Notes: generated from the sequence alone by a model not told the origin. A stretch of 10,190 nucleotides of DNA from Chloroflexota bacterium (GCA_022561735.1 JADFQR010000023.1:1-10190), one strand, 5' to 3'. Positions 1-7,040 are shown, numbered from the stretch's first letter. Numbers and translations are program-made.

Positions 1-377
1 TCCGATCCCGTTTTCCAGTGACACGCGTTTTGCTGCGAGTGCGCGCCGGCCGCTTCACGGAACGGCACAACACGTTTAGCGGCGGAGTTACGCCGCGACT
101 GCATCGGAAGCAACCATTCGCCCACAGAGAATAACACGTCACCGGTTTCGTGCGTATATCAAACCCTCTCGGCGTCATGCTGGTGTCACGGGTTAGGATC
201 GCGTGGTACAATCGGTATCGAGATTTGGTCTGTGGCGGAGTGTGGTTGAGTGGTAGATTGGACATCCCATCGATTTGCGTCCTGCGTGTTGCAGGCGGCG
301 TTGAGCATGCTGCTGTTGGTCTGTTGCGGGACGGTTGCGGCGGGCGGCGAGCGGGATGTGCTGCGGCTTCTTTAGGT
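1..377. other. Non-coding stretch downstream of yidD
   Basis: I see no supportable gene in either strand. A yidC start would be expected downstream of yidD on the minus strand, but the reverse complement has no long open frame and nothing like a YidC N-terminus. A plus-strand open frame from 150 runs into yidD antisense and has an arginine/glycine-rich, family-less translation, so I leave it out. A weak hairpin (CCTGC/GCAGG, about 281-295) and one promoter-like site at 183-212 are the only structures noticed. Confidence 0.6.
183..212 (+). promoter_or_regulatory. Possible sigma70-type promoter antisense to the yidD 3' end
   Basis: A GTGTCA hexamer at 183-188 (four of six matches to TTGACA) lies 18 bases before TACAAT at 207-212 (five of six matches to TATAAT). 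Transcription would start near 219 and run into yidD in antisense. No convincing gene follows, so this may be chance or the start of a non-coding transcript. Confidence 0.22.
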
Positions 378-641
378 TTAGGCGCTGTGTCCGGTGCGCC
401 CTGGGCCGGCTTCAGGTTCGGCGGCTCCAACCGCCGGGACTGGATCGTACCCGCCTTCATGCCCGGGATGACATCGTCCCAGACGTTTGAACGTCATGCG
501 GATGCCTTTGATTACGCCGTGTTCGCGTACGGCGTCCTGAGCGTAGACGGAACACGTTGGCTCGTACAGGCACTGAGAGGACAGATACGGCGAAATTATT
601 CTCTTGTATCCCTTCAGTAGCAGGATTACCGGTCGACGCAT
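378..641 (-). CDS. yidD: YidD, membrane protein insertion efficiency factor
   Basis: This 87-residue protein belongs to the YidD family, small inner-membrane-associated proteins that help YidC and Sec insert membrane proteins. The family core is clear. The N-terminus is amphipathic (residues 6-20, LLLKGYKRIISPYLS). It is followed by the cysteine/proline motif around C24 and C30 (YEPTCSVYAQDAV), the HGVIKG segment (41-46), and the RCHPGHEGGYDPVP block ending near residue 69 with C57. The last 18 residues are an unconserved tail. The ATG lies only 2 nt after the rnpA stop, so translation is probably coupled. Order rpmH-rnpA-yidD is the classic arrangement, which adds confidence. The usual next gene, yidC, is not seen in the remaining 377 bases. 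Confidence 0.95.
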   Translation of the reverse strand: MRRPVILLLKGYKRIISPYLSSQCLYEPTCSVYAQDAVREHGVIKGIRMTFKRLGRCHPGHEGGYDPVPAVGAAEPEAGPGRTGHSA

Positions 642-643
642 TT

Positions 644-1093
644 TCAGTCCGTTTCCCTTTTGACATTGCGCCGGGTCACCTTGTGTTCGGTAACCGGGCG
701 GTGAGACTCCGTGCGCCGGTGGTAATTTTCAGCCGGGTCCGTGCCACCTGGCGTCGCCGCCTCCGGCAGTAGAACCCCCGCTCGCCGGGCCAGTCGGGTG
801 ACCGACGATAACAACATATGGTAGTCCGCTTTCGCCGCAGCCGGTCGCGCCGATACGACGATGTTATACCCGGCGGGGATCTCCAGCGATGTGAGGCACT
901 CCCTCAATCTGCGCTTCACCCTGTTTCTCGTTACTGAGCCGCCCACCCGTTTGCTGACCGCCAATCCAAAACGGGTCGTATCACCGTCTGCCCGGACAAC
1001 TCCAAATGCTATGAGACCGTCGCCGACCCGGCGCCCGTGTTTGCGGACGTTACCGAACTCCGCGCTCTTTTGAAGCCTGGCCGATCTGTGCAT
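644..1093 (-). CDS. rnpA: Ribonuclease P protein component (RnpA)
   Basis: This 149-residue basic protein is the protein subunit of RNase P. It binds the catalytic RNA and the 5' leader of pre-tRNA. The family signature is plain: an N-terminal LQKSAEFGNVRKHGRR segment (7-22), RFGLAVSKRVGGSVTRNRVK (41-60) containing the RNR motif, then RRLREC (61-66), and YNIVVSARPAAA (76-87) in the last strand. The common length is about 110-125 residues. Residues from about 112 on form an extra hydrophilic, basic and probably disordered tail ending in RRNVKRETD. The start ATG at 1093 lies 34 nt after the rpmH stop. The stop is 2 nt from the yidD start. The three genes are probably one transcript from the promoter near 1300. 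Confidence 0.95.
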   Translation of the reverse strand: MHRSARLQKSAEFGNVRKHGRRVGDGLIAFGVVRADGDTTRFGLAVSKRVGGSVTRNRVKRRLRECLTSLEIPAGYNIVVSARPAAAKADYHMLLSSVTRLARRAGVLLPEAATPGGTDPAENYHRRTESHRPVTEHKVTRRNVKRETD

Positions 1094-1127
1094 CAGCTAT
1101 CCCACGCGATCCGCTGCATCGCAGGGA

Positions 1128-1265
1128 TCAGACCGTAAGGCGAGTCCGTCCGCGTGCGCGCCGCCTACTCAGAACCCTGCGGCCGCCGACGGTTCTCATG
1201 CGCAACCTGAATCCGTGGACACGGAAGCGCCTTCTTTTTTTTGGCTGGTAAGTACGTTTGGGCAT
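1128..1265 (-). CDS. rpmH: 50S ribosomal protein L34
   Basis: This short gene encodes 45 residues. It begins [19 protein letters not shown] and ends [12 protein letters not shown], matching the near-invariant L34 pattern (K-R-T-Y-Q-P, then R-x-H-G-F, then M-R-T-x-G-G-R-x-V-L, then R-R-R-x-G-R). L34 is a highly basic protein of the large ribosomal subunit. The codons after proline 8 read through a run of eight A (T at 1235-1242). I checked that the frame stays intact across it, so there is no frameshift. It is the first gene of the rpmH-rnpA-yidD operon, with the promoter candidate at 1296-1324. The Shine-Dalgarno sequence is weak. Confidence 0.96.
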   Translation of the reverse strand: MPKRTYQPKKRRRFRVHGFRLRMRTVGGRRVLSRRRARGRTRLTV

Positions 1266-1295
1266 CGATCAGCTAACTCTCAATTTAACTCGAAG

Positions 1296-1324
1296 ATTAT
1301 ATCCGGCCGGCCACACCATCGAAA
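1296..1324 (-). promoter_or_regulatory. Probable promoter of rpmH-rnpA-yidD
   Basis: On the minus strand a perfect TATAAT lies at 1301-1296. A poor -35 (TTTCGA, 1324-1319) is 17 bases upstream. Transcription would start near 1289, giving a leader of about 24 nt before the rpmH ATG at 1265. The -10 is ideal and the position is right for a strong ribosomal protein promoter. The -35 is weak, and no extended -10 TG is present. Confidence 0.5.
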
Positions 1325-1345
1325 CCGGATTTCGTACCTGTTTTC

Positions 1346-1374
1346 TTGACGGCCTACGGCAGCGTTCCTAGAAT
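1346..1374 (+). promoter_or_regulatory. Probable sigma70 promoter of the GreA-like gene
   Basis: TTGACG at 1346-1351 (five of six to consensus) is separated by exactly 17 bases from TAGAAT at 1369-1374 (five of six). Transcription would start near 1381, leaving a leader of about 60 nt before the ATG at 1444. The site is back-to-back with the minus-strand rpmH promoter. The two -35 elements are only about 21 bp apart, so the two transcription units may compete or be co-regulated. Confidence 0.6.
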
Positions 1375-1443
1375 CAGACGTAGGGACCCCGGTACAAATC
1401 GCCGGACGACAGCCCCTCAAATGTCAGGAGTGCGACGGATTTT

Positions 1444-2295
1444 ATGGTTGCTAAGTCAAAGGATAACGGAAGCAACACGGAGTTGGTCGACCCTGACACG
1501 GTCGCCGAGGCGCTCCGGGACTACACCGCAACCATCGCCGACGAAGACCGGCCGGCCTCAAGCGCCGAACTCGGCAGGTTCGTCAAGTGGCTTGGCAACG
1601 ATCGCTCACTGGGTTCCCTGGCTCCACCCGAGATCGGTGATTACAGTGACCACATCGGCGCGCACGGAACCGCACCGGACGCCGTGGATCGCCTGGCCGT
1701 GGTCAAACTTTTCCTGGCCTATCTGAGAAAGAAGGGCCACATCGACGTCAACCTGGCCCAGCATCTGCGGCTTCGTCGCGGCCGAGGTTCCGCCACCGGA
1801 GCACGGGCGGGCGGGCGGACGGGCGGAAAGGGCGTCCGGCTGACGAAATCCGGACACCAGCAGATGAAGAAACAACTGGCTAGCCTCCTGATCCAGCGAA
1901 CCGGTTTTTCAGAGGACATTCGCAAGGCTGCCGCCGACAAGGACGTCAGGGAAAACGCCCCGTTAGAGGCGGCCCGTGAGGCTCACGGCATGGTCAGCCT
2001 GAAGATCGGCGAGATCGAAGAAACCCTCCGTGGCGCCGAGATCATCAACGAAAAGAACGGCGCTCGCGAAAAAGGCATAGTACGGCTGGGCGGGCGAGTC
2101 ACCATCAAGGACCTCAGCACCGGCCGGGCCACCGCCTGCCAGCTTGTCCACCCGGACGAGGCCAATCCGCTTTCCGGCAAAATGTCCAGCGGCTCTCCAG
2201 TTGGCGGAGCGATCATCGGACGATCCGTCGGAGACACCGTCACGGTGGTGACGCCGGCCGGTTCCAAACAGTACGAGATCATGAAGGCAAGCTGA
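1444..2295 (+). CDS. GreA/GreB-family transcription elongation factor with extra N-terminal domain
   Basis: Residues about 131-282 of this 283-residue protein are a full GreA-type unit. The coiled-coil hairpin (131-203) includes the tip DVREN (D167, E170) and the following AAR (R178). These correspond to the acidic pair and basic residue that position Mg2+ in RNA polymerase for transcript cleavage. The FKBP-like C-terminal domain follows (210-282), with GGRVTIKDLSTG, SPVGGAIIGRSVGDTVTV and a closing beta strand. The usual tyrosine after ENAE is lost (NAPLEAAR). Ordinary GreA is about 158 residues. Here there are about 110 extra at the N-terminus: a helical domain (15-108; PDTVAEALRDY, RFVKWLGN, VVKLFLAYLRKKGHI) resembling the SAM-like core-binding domain of tyrosine recombinases, then a basic Gly/Arg linker (110-130). 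The Shine-Dalgarno (AGGAG, 1426-1430) is 13 nt from the ATG, which is long. The C-terminal call is firm. The N-terminal domain assignment is tentative. Confidence 0.88.
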   Translation: MVAKSKDNGSNTELVDPDTVAEALRDYTATIADEDRPASSAELGRFVKWLGNDRSLGSLAPPEIGDYSDHIGAHGTAPDAVDRLAVVKLFLAYLRKKGHIDVNLAQHLRLRRGRGSATGARAGGRTGGKGVRLTKSGHQQMKKQLASLLIQRTGFSEDIRKAAADKDVRENAPLEAAREAHGMVSLKIGEIEETLRGAEIINEKNGAREKGIVRLGGRVTIKDLSTGRATACQLVHPDEANPLSGKMSSGSPVGGAIIGRSVGDTVTVVTPAGSKQYEIMKAS

Positions 2296-2710
2296 CCGAC
2301 CCTTGCCGAAGGTCTTCCCGAGGCGGTGGCCGGACCACCGCCCGCTATTGTGGAGGTCAAAATAGAAGCCGTTCGCGACCGCTCGATTCCGGCCGCAATG
2401 TGTACGCTCTCATTTGACTATCCTCGTGGCTGCTCATGGATAATCCGCGCTCATTCCACGCTGGCCACGCTGGCTGAACCCCTCCAAGACCATGCCTCCC
2501 AGCGCCCTGGAGGCGGACGGTAAGGATGCTGTCCGATCAGCCCCGGGGCCGGGTTTCATCTAACAGGCTGCTCGTCCGAAGCCGGCTTTACCCCGGTCCG
2601 GCGCGCCCGTTATCCCGGCGAACTTTCCGCTACCGGGCTGTCGTCGAACCGATCATTCTTGCATCGCTCCCAGGTCTGGCGACGCGACCAGCCAACAGAC
2701 AGGAACAGGC
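2296..2710. other. Non-coding spacer between the GreA-like gene and terC
   Basis: Apart from the hairpin at 2322-2342 I find only a short direct repeat (CACGCTGGC twice, around 2457-2475) and a CCCCGGGG palindrome near 2541. Two plus-strand open frames (2326-2523 and 2526-2714) have arginine/proline-rich translations with no recognisable family. The second overlaps the terC GTG by 4 nt, but its third-codon positions are less G/C-rich than in the neighbouring genes. I looked for the yybP-ykoY manganese riboswitch often found before TerC genes and did not see its conserved bases. Confidence 0.5.
2322..2342 (+). terminator. GC-rich hairpin after the GreA-like gene
   Basis: GGCGGTGG (2322-2329) pairs perfectly with CCACCGCC (2335-2342) around a 5-nt loop, starting 26 nt after the stop codon. 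The position suits a terminator, but no T-tract follows (CGCTATTGTGG). It is therefore not a canonical intrinsic terminator and may instead protect the mRNA end. Confidence 0.4.
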
Positions 2711-3679
2711 GTGACTGACTCGATCTTGCTCTTTGGCGGCTTCGGCATCTTTGTGCTGGCCATGCTGACCCTTGACCTGCTGGTCTTTCACCGGAACGCC
2801 CACACCGTAAGCATCCGTGAAGCCGGCATCTGGTACGGCATCTGGGTGGGCATGGCGCTGATCTTTAACCTCGGCATCTTCGTGTGGATGGGGTCAGACA
2901 AGGGCACCGAGTTCCTCACCGCGTACGTGATCGAACTCTCCCTTAGCGTCGACAACATCTTCATCTTCCTGATCATCTTCTCGTTCTTCTCCGTGCCGCC
3001 CCAGTACCGGCACCGCGTGCTCTTCCTGGGGATCGTTGGCGCCATCGTCATGCGGGGGATATTCATCGTCTCCGGCGTCGCCCTGCTGGAGAGGTTCGAA
3101 TGGGTGATATTCATATTCGGAGGCTTCCTCGTCCTGACCGGCGTCAGGCTGGCGCTGCGCAAGGAGGAGGAGACTGACCCGGACCGGAACCCGGTGATGC
3201 GGCTGGCCCGGCGCTTCTTGCCCGTTACCAAGGATTACGAGGGCCAGAAGTTCTTCATACGACGGCACGGAAAATTGATGGTCACGCCCCTCTTCATGGT
3301 GCTGATCGCGCTTGAGACGACCGACCTGGTCTTCGCTGTCGACTCTGTTCCCGCCGTACTGGCCATCAGCAGGGATCCGTTCATCGTCTGGACATCCAAT
3401 ATCTTCGCCATCCTGGGCTTGAGGGCCCTGTTCTTCCTGGTGGCCGGTATCCTCCCCTACTTCCGCTACCTCAAAGTCGGCCTCTCCCTGATACTGGTTT
3501 GCATCGGGGTCAAAATGCTTACCAGCGACATCTACCACATGCCCACCACCGTATCCCTGGGTACGGTGGCGGGAATACTGGCGGTGACCATGCTGGCCTC
3601 CTACGTGGTCAAACGACGGGAAGACACGACCGGGGTTACGCCGGGGGTTACGACGGGCGAGGAACCCGACCAGCCGTGA
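2711..3679 (+). CDS. terC: TerC/Alx-family integral membrane protein, probable metal (Mn2+) exporter
   Basis: This 322-residue polytopic membrane protein has about nine hydrophobic segments (roughly 4-26, 38-58, 70-93, 103-125, 131-149, 190-214, 225-247, 254-272, 282-300). The two TerC half-repeat motifs are exact: ELSLSVDNIFIF (75-86; E75, D81, N82) and ETTDLVFAVDSVPAV (202-216; E202, D205, D211). These buried acidic residues are thought to form the metal path. Family members such as Alx export Mn2+ or act in metal loading of exported proteins. The length matches Alx. It is a family-level call: tellurite resistance cannot be inferred from it. The GTG start has AGGAA 5 nt upstream. The C-terminal tail (301-322) is hydrophilic and contains a small internal duplication (GVTPGVTTG, about 3632-3660), which looks like slippage and is probably harmless. 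No other metal genes adjoin it. Confidence 0.92.
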   Translation: MTDSILLFGGFGIFVLAMLTLDLLVFHRNAHTVSIREAGIWYGIWVGMALIFNLGIFVWMGSDKGTEFLTAYVIELSLSVDNIFIFLIIFSFFSVPPQYRHRVLFLGIVGAIVMRGIFIVSGVALLERFEWVIFIFGGFLVLTGVRLALRKEEETDPDRNPVMRLARRFLPVTKDYEGQKFFIRRHGKLMVTPLFMVLIALETTDLVFAVDSVPAVLAISRDPFIVWTSNIFAILGLRALFFLVAGILPYFRYLKVGLSLILVCIGVKMLTSDIYHMPTTVSLGTVAGILAVTMLASYVVKRREDTTGVTPGVTTGEEPDQP

Positions 3680-3805
3680 CCGGCAGCGTGTGCGCTCCGA
3701 CCCGCGCCGCGGCGATGGCACGCCCGCATCGCGGTTGTCGCAGGGACGCGAACGGAACTCCGGCGATGACCGGCCTGACATGAAAACGGGAGGAACTCGA
3801 ACGCA

Positions 3806-6697
3806 ATGACGACCAGTGCGCAAACCGACCTCGCCGACGAGCTCCGACGCGCCGTCCGGGGTGAGGTCCGGTTCGATAGTTATTCCCGTGCCCTTTACAG
3901 CCAGGACGCCAGCATCTACTCGATGGAGCCGGCCGGCGTGGTGCTGCCAAAGTCCGTTGAGGACGTGCAGGCCGTAATCGAGATCTGCCACCGGAACGGC
4001 GTCAAGGTGTTGAGCCGCGGCGGTGGCACCGGGCTGTCTGGCCAGACGGTGCAAGAAGGCGCCGTCGTCATCGACTACACCAAGTACATGCACGATGTGC
4101 TGGAGGTGAATCCCGAGGAACGCTGGGTGCGCGCCCAGCCCGGTATCACCCTGACCGAGCTCAACAGGCAGATCCGCTCTTACGGCCTGATGTTCACCCC
4201 GGACCCGAGTACGGCGAGCCGCGCGACCGTCGGCGGCGCTATGGGCAACAACTCCTGCGGCGCGCACTCGATCATCTACGGAAAGACTGTCGACCATGTG
4301 CTGGCGCAGGACGTGGTGCTCTCCGACGGCAGTCTCGCCAGTTTCGAGAGCGTATCCGGCGCCGGGCTGGAGGCAAAATTACGGACCGGCGGTCTTGAGG
4401 GCGAGATTTACCGCGCCGTGCGGGACGTGGCGGCACGTGCAGCGCCGCTTGTCGAAGAGCACTTCCCAAAGGTGCTGCGGCGCGTCGGCGGCTACAACCT
4501 GGACCTGGTAAACAACCTGGACGAGGTCAACCTGGCGCAGTTGATGGTCGGCTCCGAGGGCACCCTTGCCGCCGTCACTTCCGCACGCCTTAACCTGGTT
4601 CCGATCCCCGAATTCTCGGGACTCGCCATCCTGCACTTCAAGAGCCTGGACGAAGCGATGGAGGCCACGGTCGCGACGCTTGAGCACGATCCGTCAGCGG
4701 TTGAGCACATCGGCGCCATCATCATCACCCAGGCCCGCCGCCACATCAGCTTCTCCCGGAATCTCGGTTTCCTGCAGGGCGATCCCACGGACATCCTCGT
4801 TGTCGAGTTCAACGGGGAGTCGGAGGCGGAGATCGCCAGCAAGTTGGACCGGCTTGAGCAGGACATGGCCCGGAAAGAGTTGGGGTTCGCCATCACCCGC
4901 CTGCAGACGCAGGCCGACCAGGCGAAGGTGTGGTCGATGCGTGAGAACGGCCTCGGGTTGATGAACAACATCGAGGGAAGCGCCAAGCCGCTCCCGTTCG
5001 TAGAGGACACGGCGGTCGATCCGGCAAGGCTGCCCGAGTATGTGCGGCGGTTCCAGCAGATCATTCGTAACTCCGGGACAGAGGCCGGCTATTACGGCCA
5101 CGCCTCCGTCGGATGCATGCACATCCGGCCGTTGATCGACATCAAGACCCGCGAGGGCATGGACCGGCTCTACAAGATCGCGTCCGAGGTGTCCGATCTC
5201 TTGAAGGAGTTCGGCGGCTCGATGACCGGCGAACACGGGGACGGGATCGTACGCGGGTACTGGTCAGAAAAGATGTTCGGTCCGGAGCTGGTTGAGAACT
5301 TCCGCGAGGTAAAGCGGGCGTTCGACCCGAAAGGGATCATGAACCCGGGCAAGGTGTTCGATACGCCCCACCTGCTGGACAACCTGCGGTTCAGTGACGA
5401 GTACAAGACGTTCGAGATCGAGACGCGCCTGGACTTCAGCCGTGAGGGCGGTTTCGCCGGCGCGATCGAGATGTGCAACGGGGTCGGCGCCTGCCGCAAA
5501 CTCAACATGGGCGCCATGTGTCCGTCGTACATGGCCACCCGCGAGGAGGAGCACACAACGCGCGGCCGGGCAAATGTGCTGCGCGCCGCCATTTCAGGCA
5601 AGTTCCCGATAGATCAGCTCACATCCCGCCGCACGTTTGAGGTTCTGGACCTTTGCCTGGAGTGCAAGTCGTGCAAGGCGGAGTGCCCGTCCAACGTGGA
5701 CATGGCCAAGATCAAGTACGAGTTCCTGTACCAGTACTACAAGACGCACCGCGTTCCGCTGCGTTCAAAACTGGTCGCAAATATCCACAAGATCAACGCC
5801 CAGACGGCGCCGGTGGCGCCCATCGTGAACGCCATAAACGGCAGCGCTCCGGTGCGCTGGTTACTGGACAAGGTGGTCGGGTTTTCGTCCGACCGGCCCG
5901 CTCCCAGGGTGGTCCGGAAGACGTTTCAGAAGTGGTTCTTCGCACGGCCCGCCAGTACGAGGAAGACGCCCCGCGGCCAGATTGTGCTGTTCCATGACAC
6001 GTTCATGAACTTCAACTACCCGTCGATCGGGATCGCAGCGACCGATTTGCTGGAGGCGCTGGGGTTCGAGGTTATCGTGCTCAAAGACCGCAAGTGTTGC
6101 GGCCGTCCGATGATATCGAAGGGGTTTCTGGACATGGCCGGCGCCAACGCCCGGCACAATGTTGATCTGCTTTATCAGTACACACGGCGCGGGATAAAGA
6201 TCGCCGGATGCGAATCGTCCTGCGTGATGACGATCAAGGACGAGTACCCGGATTTGCTCGGCGGCGATGAGAAGGCGCGGGCGGTGGCGGACAGCACGGT
6301 GATGCTTGAGGAAGTGATCGCCGAGTGCCTGGGCGACGACGGGCCACAGCTGGAGTTCACCGATCTGTCGAAGAAGGTCCAGTTCCTCGGCCACTGCCAC
6401 CAGCGCGCCCTGACCGGACTTTCTTCCTCCATCAAGGCGCTCAACCTTCCACCAAACTACGAGGTGACAGATATTCCAGCCGGCTGCTGCGGAATGGCCG
6501 GGTCGTTCGGGTATGAGAAGGAGCATGTGGAGGTAGCGATGGCGGCCGGCGAGGAGCGGTTTTTCCCGCACGTCAGGAACAACCCCGACGCCGAGGTATG
6601 CGTCACGGGCGTGTCGTGCCGGGAACAGACTTTTTTCGGCACCGGTCGCAAGGCACGGCACCTTGTTGAGGTGCTGGCAGACGCGCTGAAGAAGTAG
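3806..6697 (+). CDS. FAD/Fe-S D-2-hydroxyacid dehydrogenase, YdiJ-like (GlcD plus GlpC/CCG fusion)
   Basis: This 963-residue fusion oxidises a D-2-hydroxyacid on FAD and passes electrons through Fe-S centres. Domains in order: an FAD-binding PCMH-type domain (about 40-180) with SRGGGTGLSGQTV (70-82) and TVGGAMGNNSCGAHS (141-155); the FAD-oxidase C-terminal domain (about 200-520) with YGHASVGCMHIRPLID (430-445) and TGEHGDGIVRGYW (474-486); a ferredoxin-like region with CNGVGAC...MCPS (C557, C563, C572) and CLECKSCKAECP (C617, C620, C623, C627); and two cysteine-rich CCG domains (CCGRP 764-768, C802/C806, GHCHQRA 862-868, CCGMAG 894-899, C932/C938). The atypical first cluster motif and overall size match E. 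coli YdiJ, a D-2-hydroxyglutarate dehydrogenase of about 1,018 residues. D-lactate or glycolate are alternatives: the substrate cannot be read from the sequence. A GGGAGG lies 12 nt before the ATG. There is no signal peptide, so it is probably cytoplasmic or membrane-peripheral. Confidence 0.93.
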   Translation: MTTSAQTDLADELRRAVRGEVRFDSYSRALYSQDASIYSMEPAGVVLPKSVEDVQAVIEICHRNGVKVLSRGGGTGLSGQTVQEGAVVIDYTKYMHDVLEVNPEERWVRAQPGITLTELNRQIRSYGLMFTPDPSTASRATVGGAMGNNSCGAHSIIYGKTVDHVLAQDVVLSDGSLASFESVSGAGLEAKLRTGGLEGEIYRAVRDVAARAAPLVEEHFPKVLRRVGGYNLDLVNNLDEVNLAQLMVGSEGTLAAVTSARLNLVPIPEFSGLAILHFKSLDEAMEATVATLEHDPSAVEHIGAIIITQARRHISFSRNLGFLQGDPTDILVVEFNGESEAEIASKLDRLEQDMARKELGFAITRLQTQADQAKVWSMRENGLGLMNNIEGSAKPLPFVEDTAVDPARLPEYVRRFQQIIRNSGTEAGYYGHASVGCMHIRPLIDIKTREGMDRLYKIASEVSDLLKEFGGSMTGEHGDGIVRGYWSEKMFGPELVENFREVKRAFDPKGIMNPGKVFDTPHLLDNLRFSDEYKTFEIETRLDFSREGGFAGAIEMCNGVGACRKLNMGAMCPSYMATREEEHTTRGRANVLRAAISGKFPIDQLTSRRTFEVLDLCLECKSCKAECPSNVDMAKIKYEFLYQYYKTHRVPLRSKLVANIHKINAQTAPVAPIVNAINGSAPVRWLLDKVVGFSSDRPAPRVVRKTFQKWFFARPASTRKTPRGQIVLFHDTFMNFNYPSIGIAATDLLEALGFEVIVLKDRKCCGRPMISKGFLDMAGANARHNVDLLYQYTRRGIKIAGCESSCVMTIKDEYPDLLGGDEKARAVADSTVMLEEVIAECLGDDGPQLEFTDLSKKVQFLGHCHQRALTGLSSSIKALNLPPNYEVTDIPAGCCGMAGSFGYEKEHVEVAMAAGEERFFPHVRNNPDAEVCVTGVSCREQTFFGTGRKARHLVEVLADALKK

Positions 6698-6726
6698 CGG
6701 GCGCCGGGAAAGATTCCGGGTCTGTG

Positions 6727-6747
6727 TCCGCCCGGGTCGCGTTGTGG
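6727..6747 (+). repeat. 21-bp direct repeat, copy A (copy B at 7095-7115)
   Basis: The 21 bases beginning TCCGCCCGGGTCGCG and ending TTGTGG recur exactly at 7095-7115 in the same orientation, 368 bp apart. Both copies lie next to REP-like repeats. The unit may be a flank copied along with them. Confidence 0.75.
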
Positions 6748-6773
6748 CGTTGTGAACAGCGATCAACCTGCAT

Positions 6774-6800
6774 GTCATCCCGAGCGAAGCCGAGGGACCT
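6774..6800 (-). repeat. REP-like repeat, copy 1 (inverted)
   Basis: This 27-bp unit (begins GTCATCCCGAGCGAAG) is the exact reverse complement of 7014-7040. It has the form of the widespread intergenic repeats built on a C/G-rich imperfect palindrome around CTCGG and ending in GGGATGAC. Together with copy 2 it bounds a 267-bp segment with perfect inverted ends. Confidence 0.85.
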
Positions 6801-7013
6801 GCACCAACCGGCTCGTAGCCAGACCAAACCTGGAAGCGATGATCGCGGTCGTCTACGTACGGTTTTCTTGTGATCGAGAGTCCTGTCGCATTTCAACGTG
6901 CGTCAGCAAACGGCACTCGCCGATAGCCTACCTCGACAGATCGGCGTACCGCGTGCAACCGAAACGGGCGCGTAGGTAGTGATAAGACTCCACGATGATC
7001 AGCCTCACGGTAA

Positions 7014-7040
7014 AGGTCCCTCGGCTTCGCTCGGGATGAC
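7014..7040 (+). repeat. REP-like repeat, copy 2
   Basis: Exact 27-bp inverted partner of 6774-6800, containing CTCGGCTTCGCTCGGGATGA. The preceding bases (CCTCACGGTAA) resemble those before copy 3 (CCTCGCGGTCA), so the repeat unit extends a little beyond 27 bp on this side. Confidence 0.85.

Noticed and set aside
229..300. tRNA-like stretch (GGTTGAGTGGTAGA resembles a D-arm)
   Set aside because: No matching acceptor stem, anticodon stem or T-loop (TTCGA-type) follows at the proper distance.
150..620. 156-codon plus-strand open frame
   Set aside because: More than half of it is antisense to yidD, and the translation is low-complexity Gly/Arg/Ala. A promoter-like site inside it (183-212) is noted separately.
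1235..1242. Apparent frameshift in rpmH at a run of eight A/T
   Set aside because: Counting base by base, the frame reads Q-P-K-K-R-R-R-F through the run and L34 is intact.
1266..1443. Replication origin next to rpmH
   Set aside because: No TTATCCACA-like DnaA boxes or AT-rich unwinding stretch were seen, and dnaA is not present.
2296..2710. Manganese (yybP-ykoY) riboswitch before terC
   Set aside because: Such riboswitches often precede TerC-family genes, but the conserved GGGGAGTA-like and ACAACC-like bases are absent.
2526..2714. 62-codon frame overlapping the terC GTG by 4 nt, suggesting coupling
   Set aside because: The overlap is attractive, but the translation is Arg/Pro-rich with no family, there is no clear ribosome site, and third-codon G/C is lower than in neighbouring genes.
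2894..4297. 467-codon minus-strand open frame across terC and the dehydrogenase start
   Set aside because: It spans two clear plus-strand genes. The translation is His/Asp/Gly-rich shadow sequence.
6699..6735. Terminator after the dehydrogenase gene (GGGCG...CGCCC enclosing CCGG...CCGG)
   Set aside because: The stems are short with a large imperfect interior and no T-tract, too weak to call.
5861..6778. 305-codon minus-strand open frame
   Set aside because: Antisense to the CCG domains of the dehydrogenase, with no family motifs.
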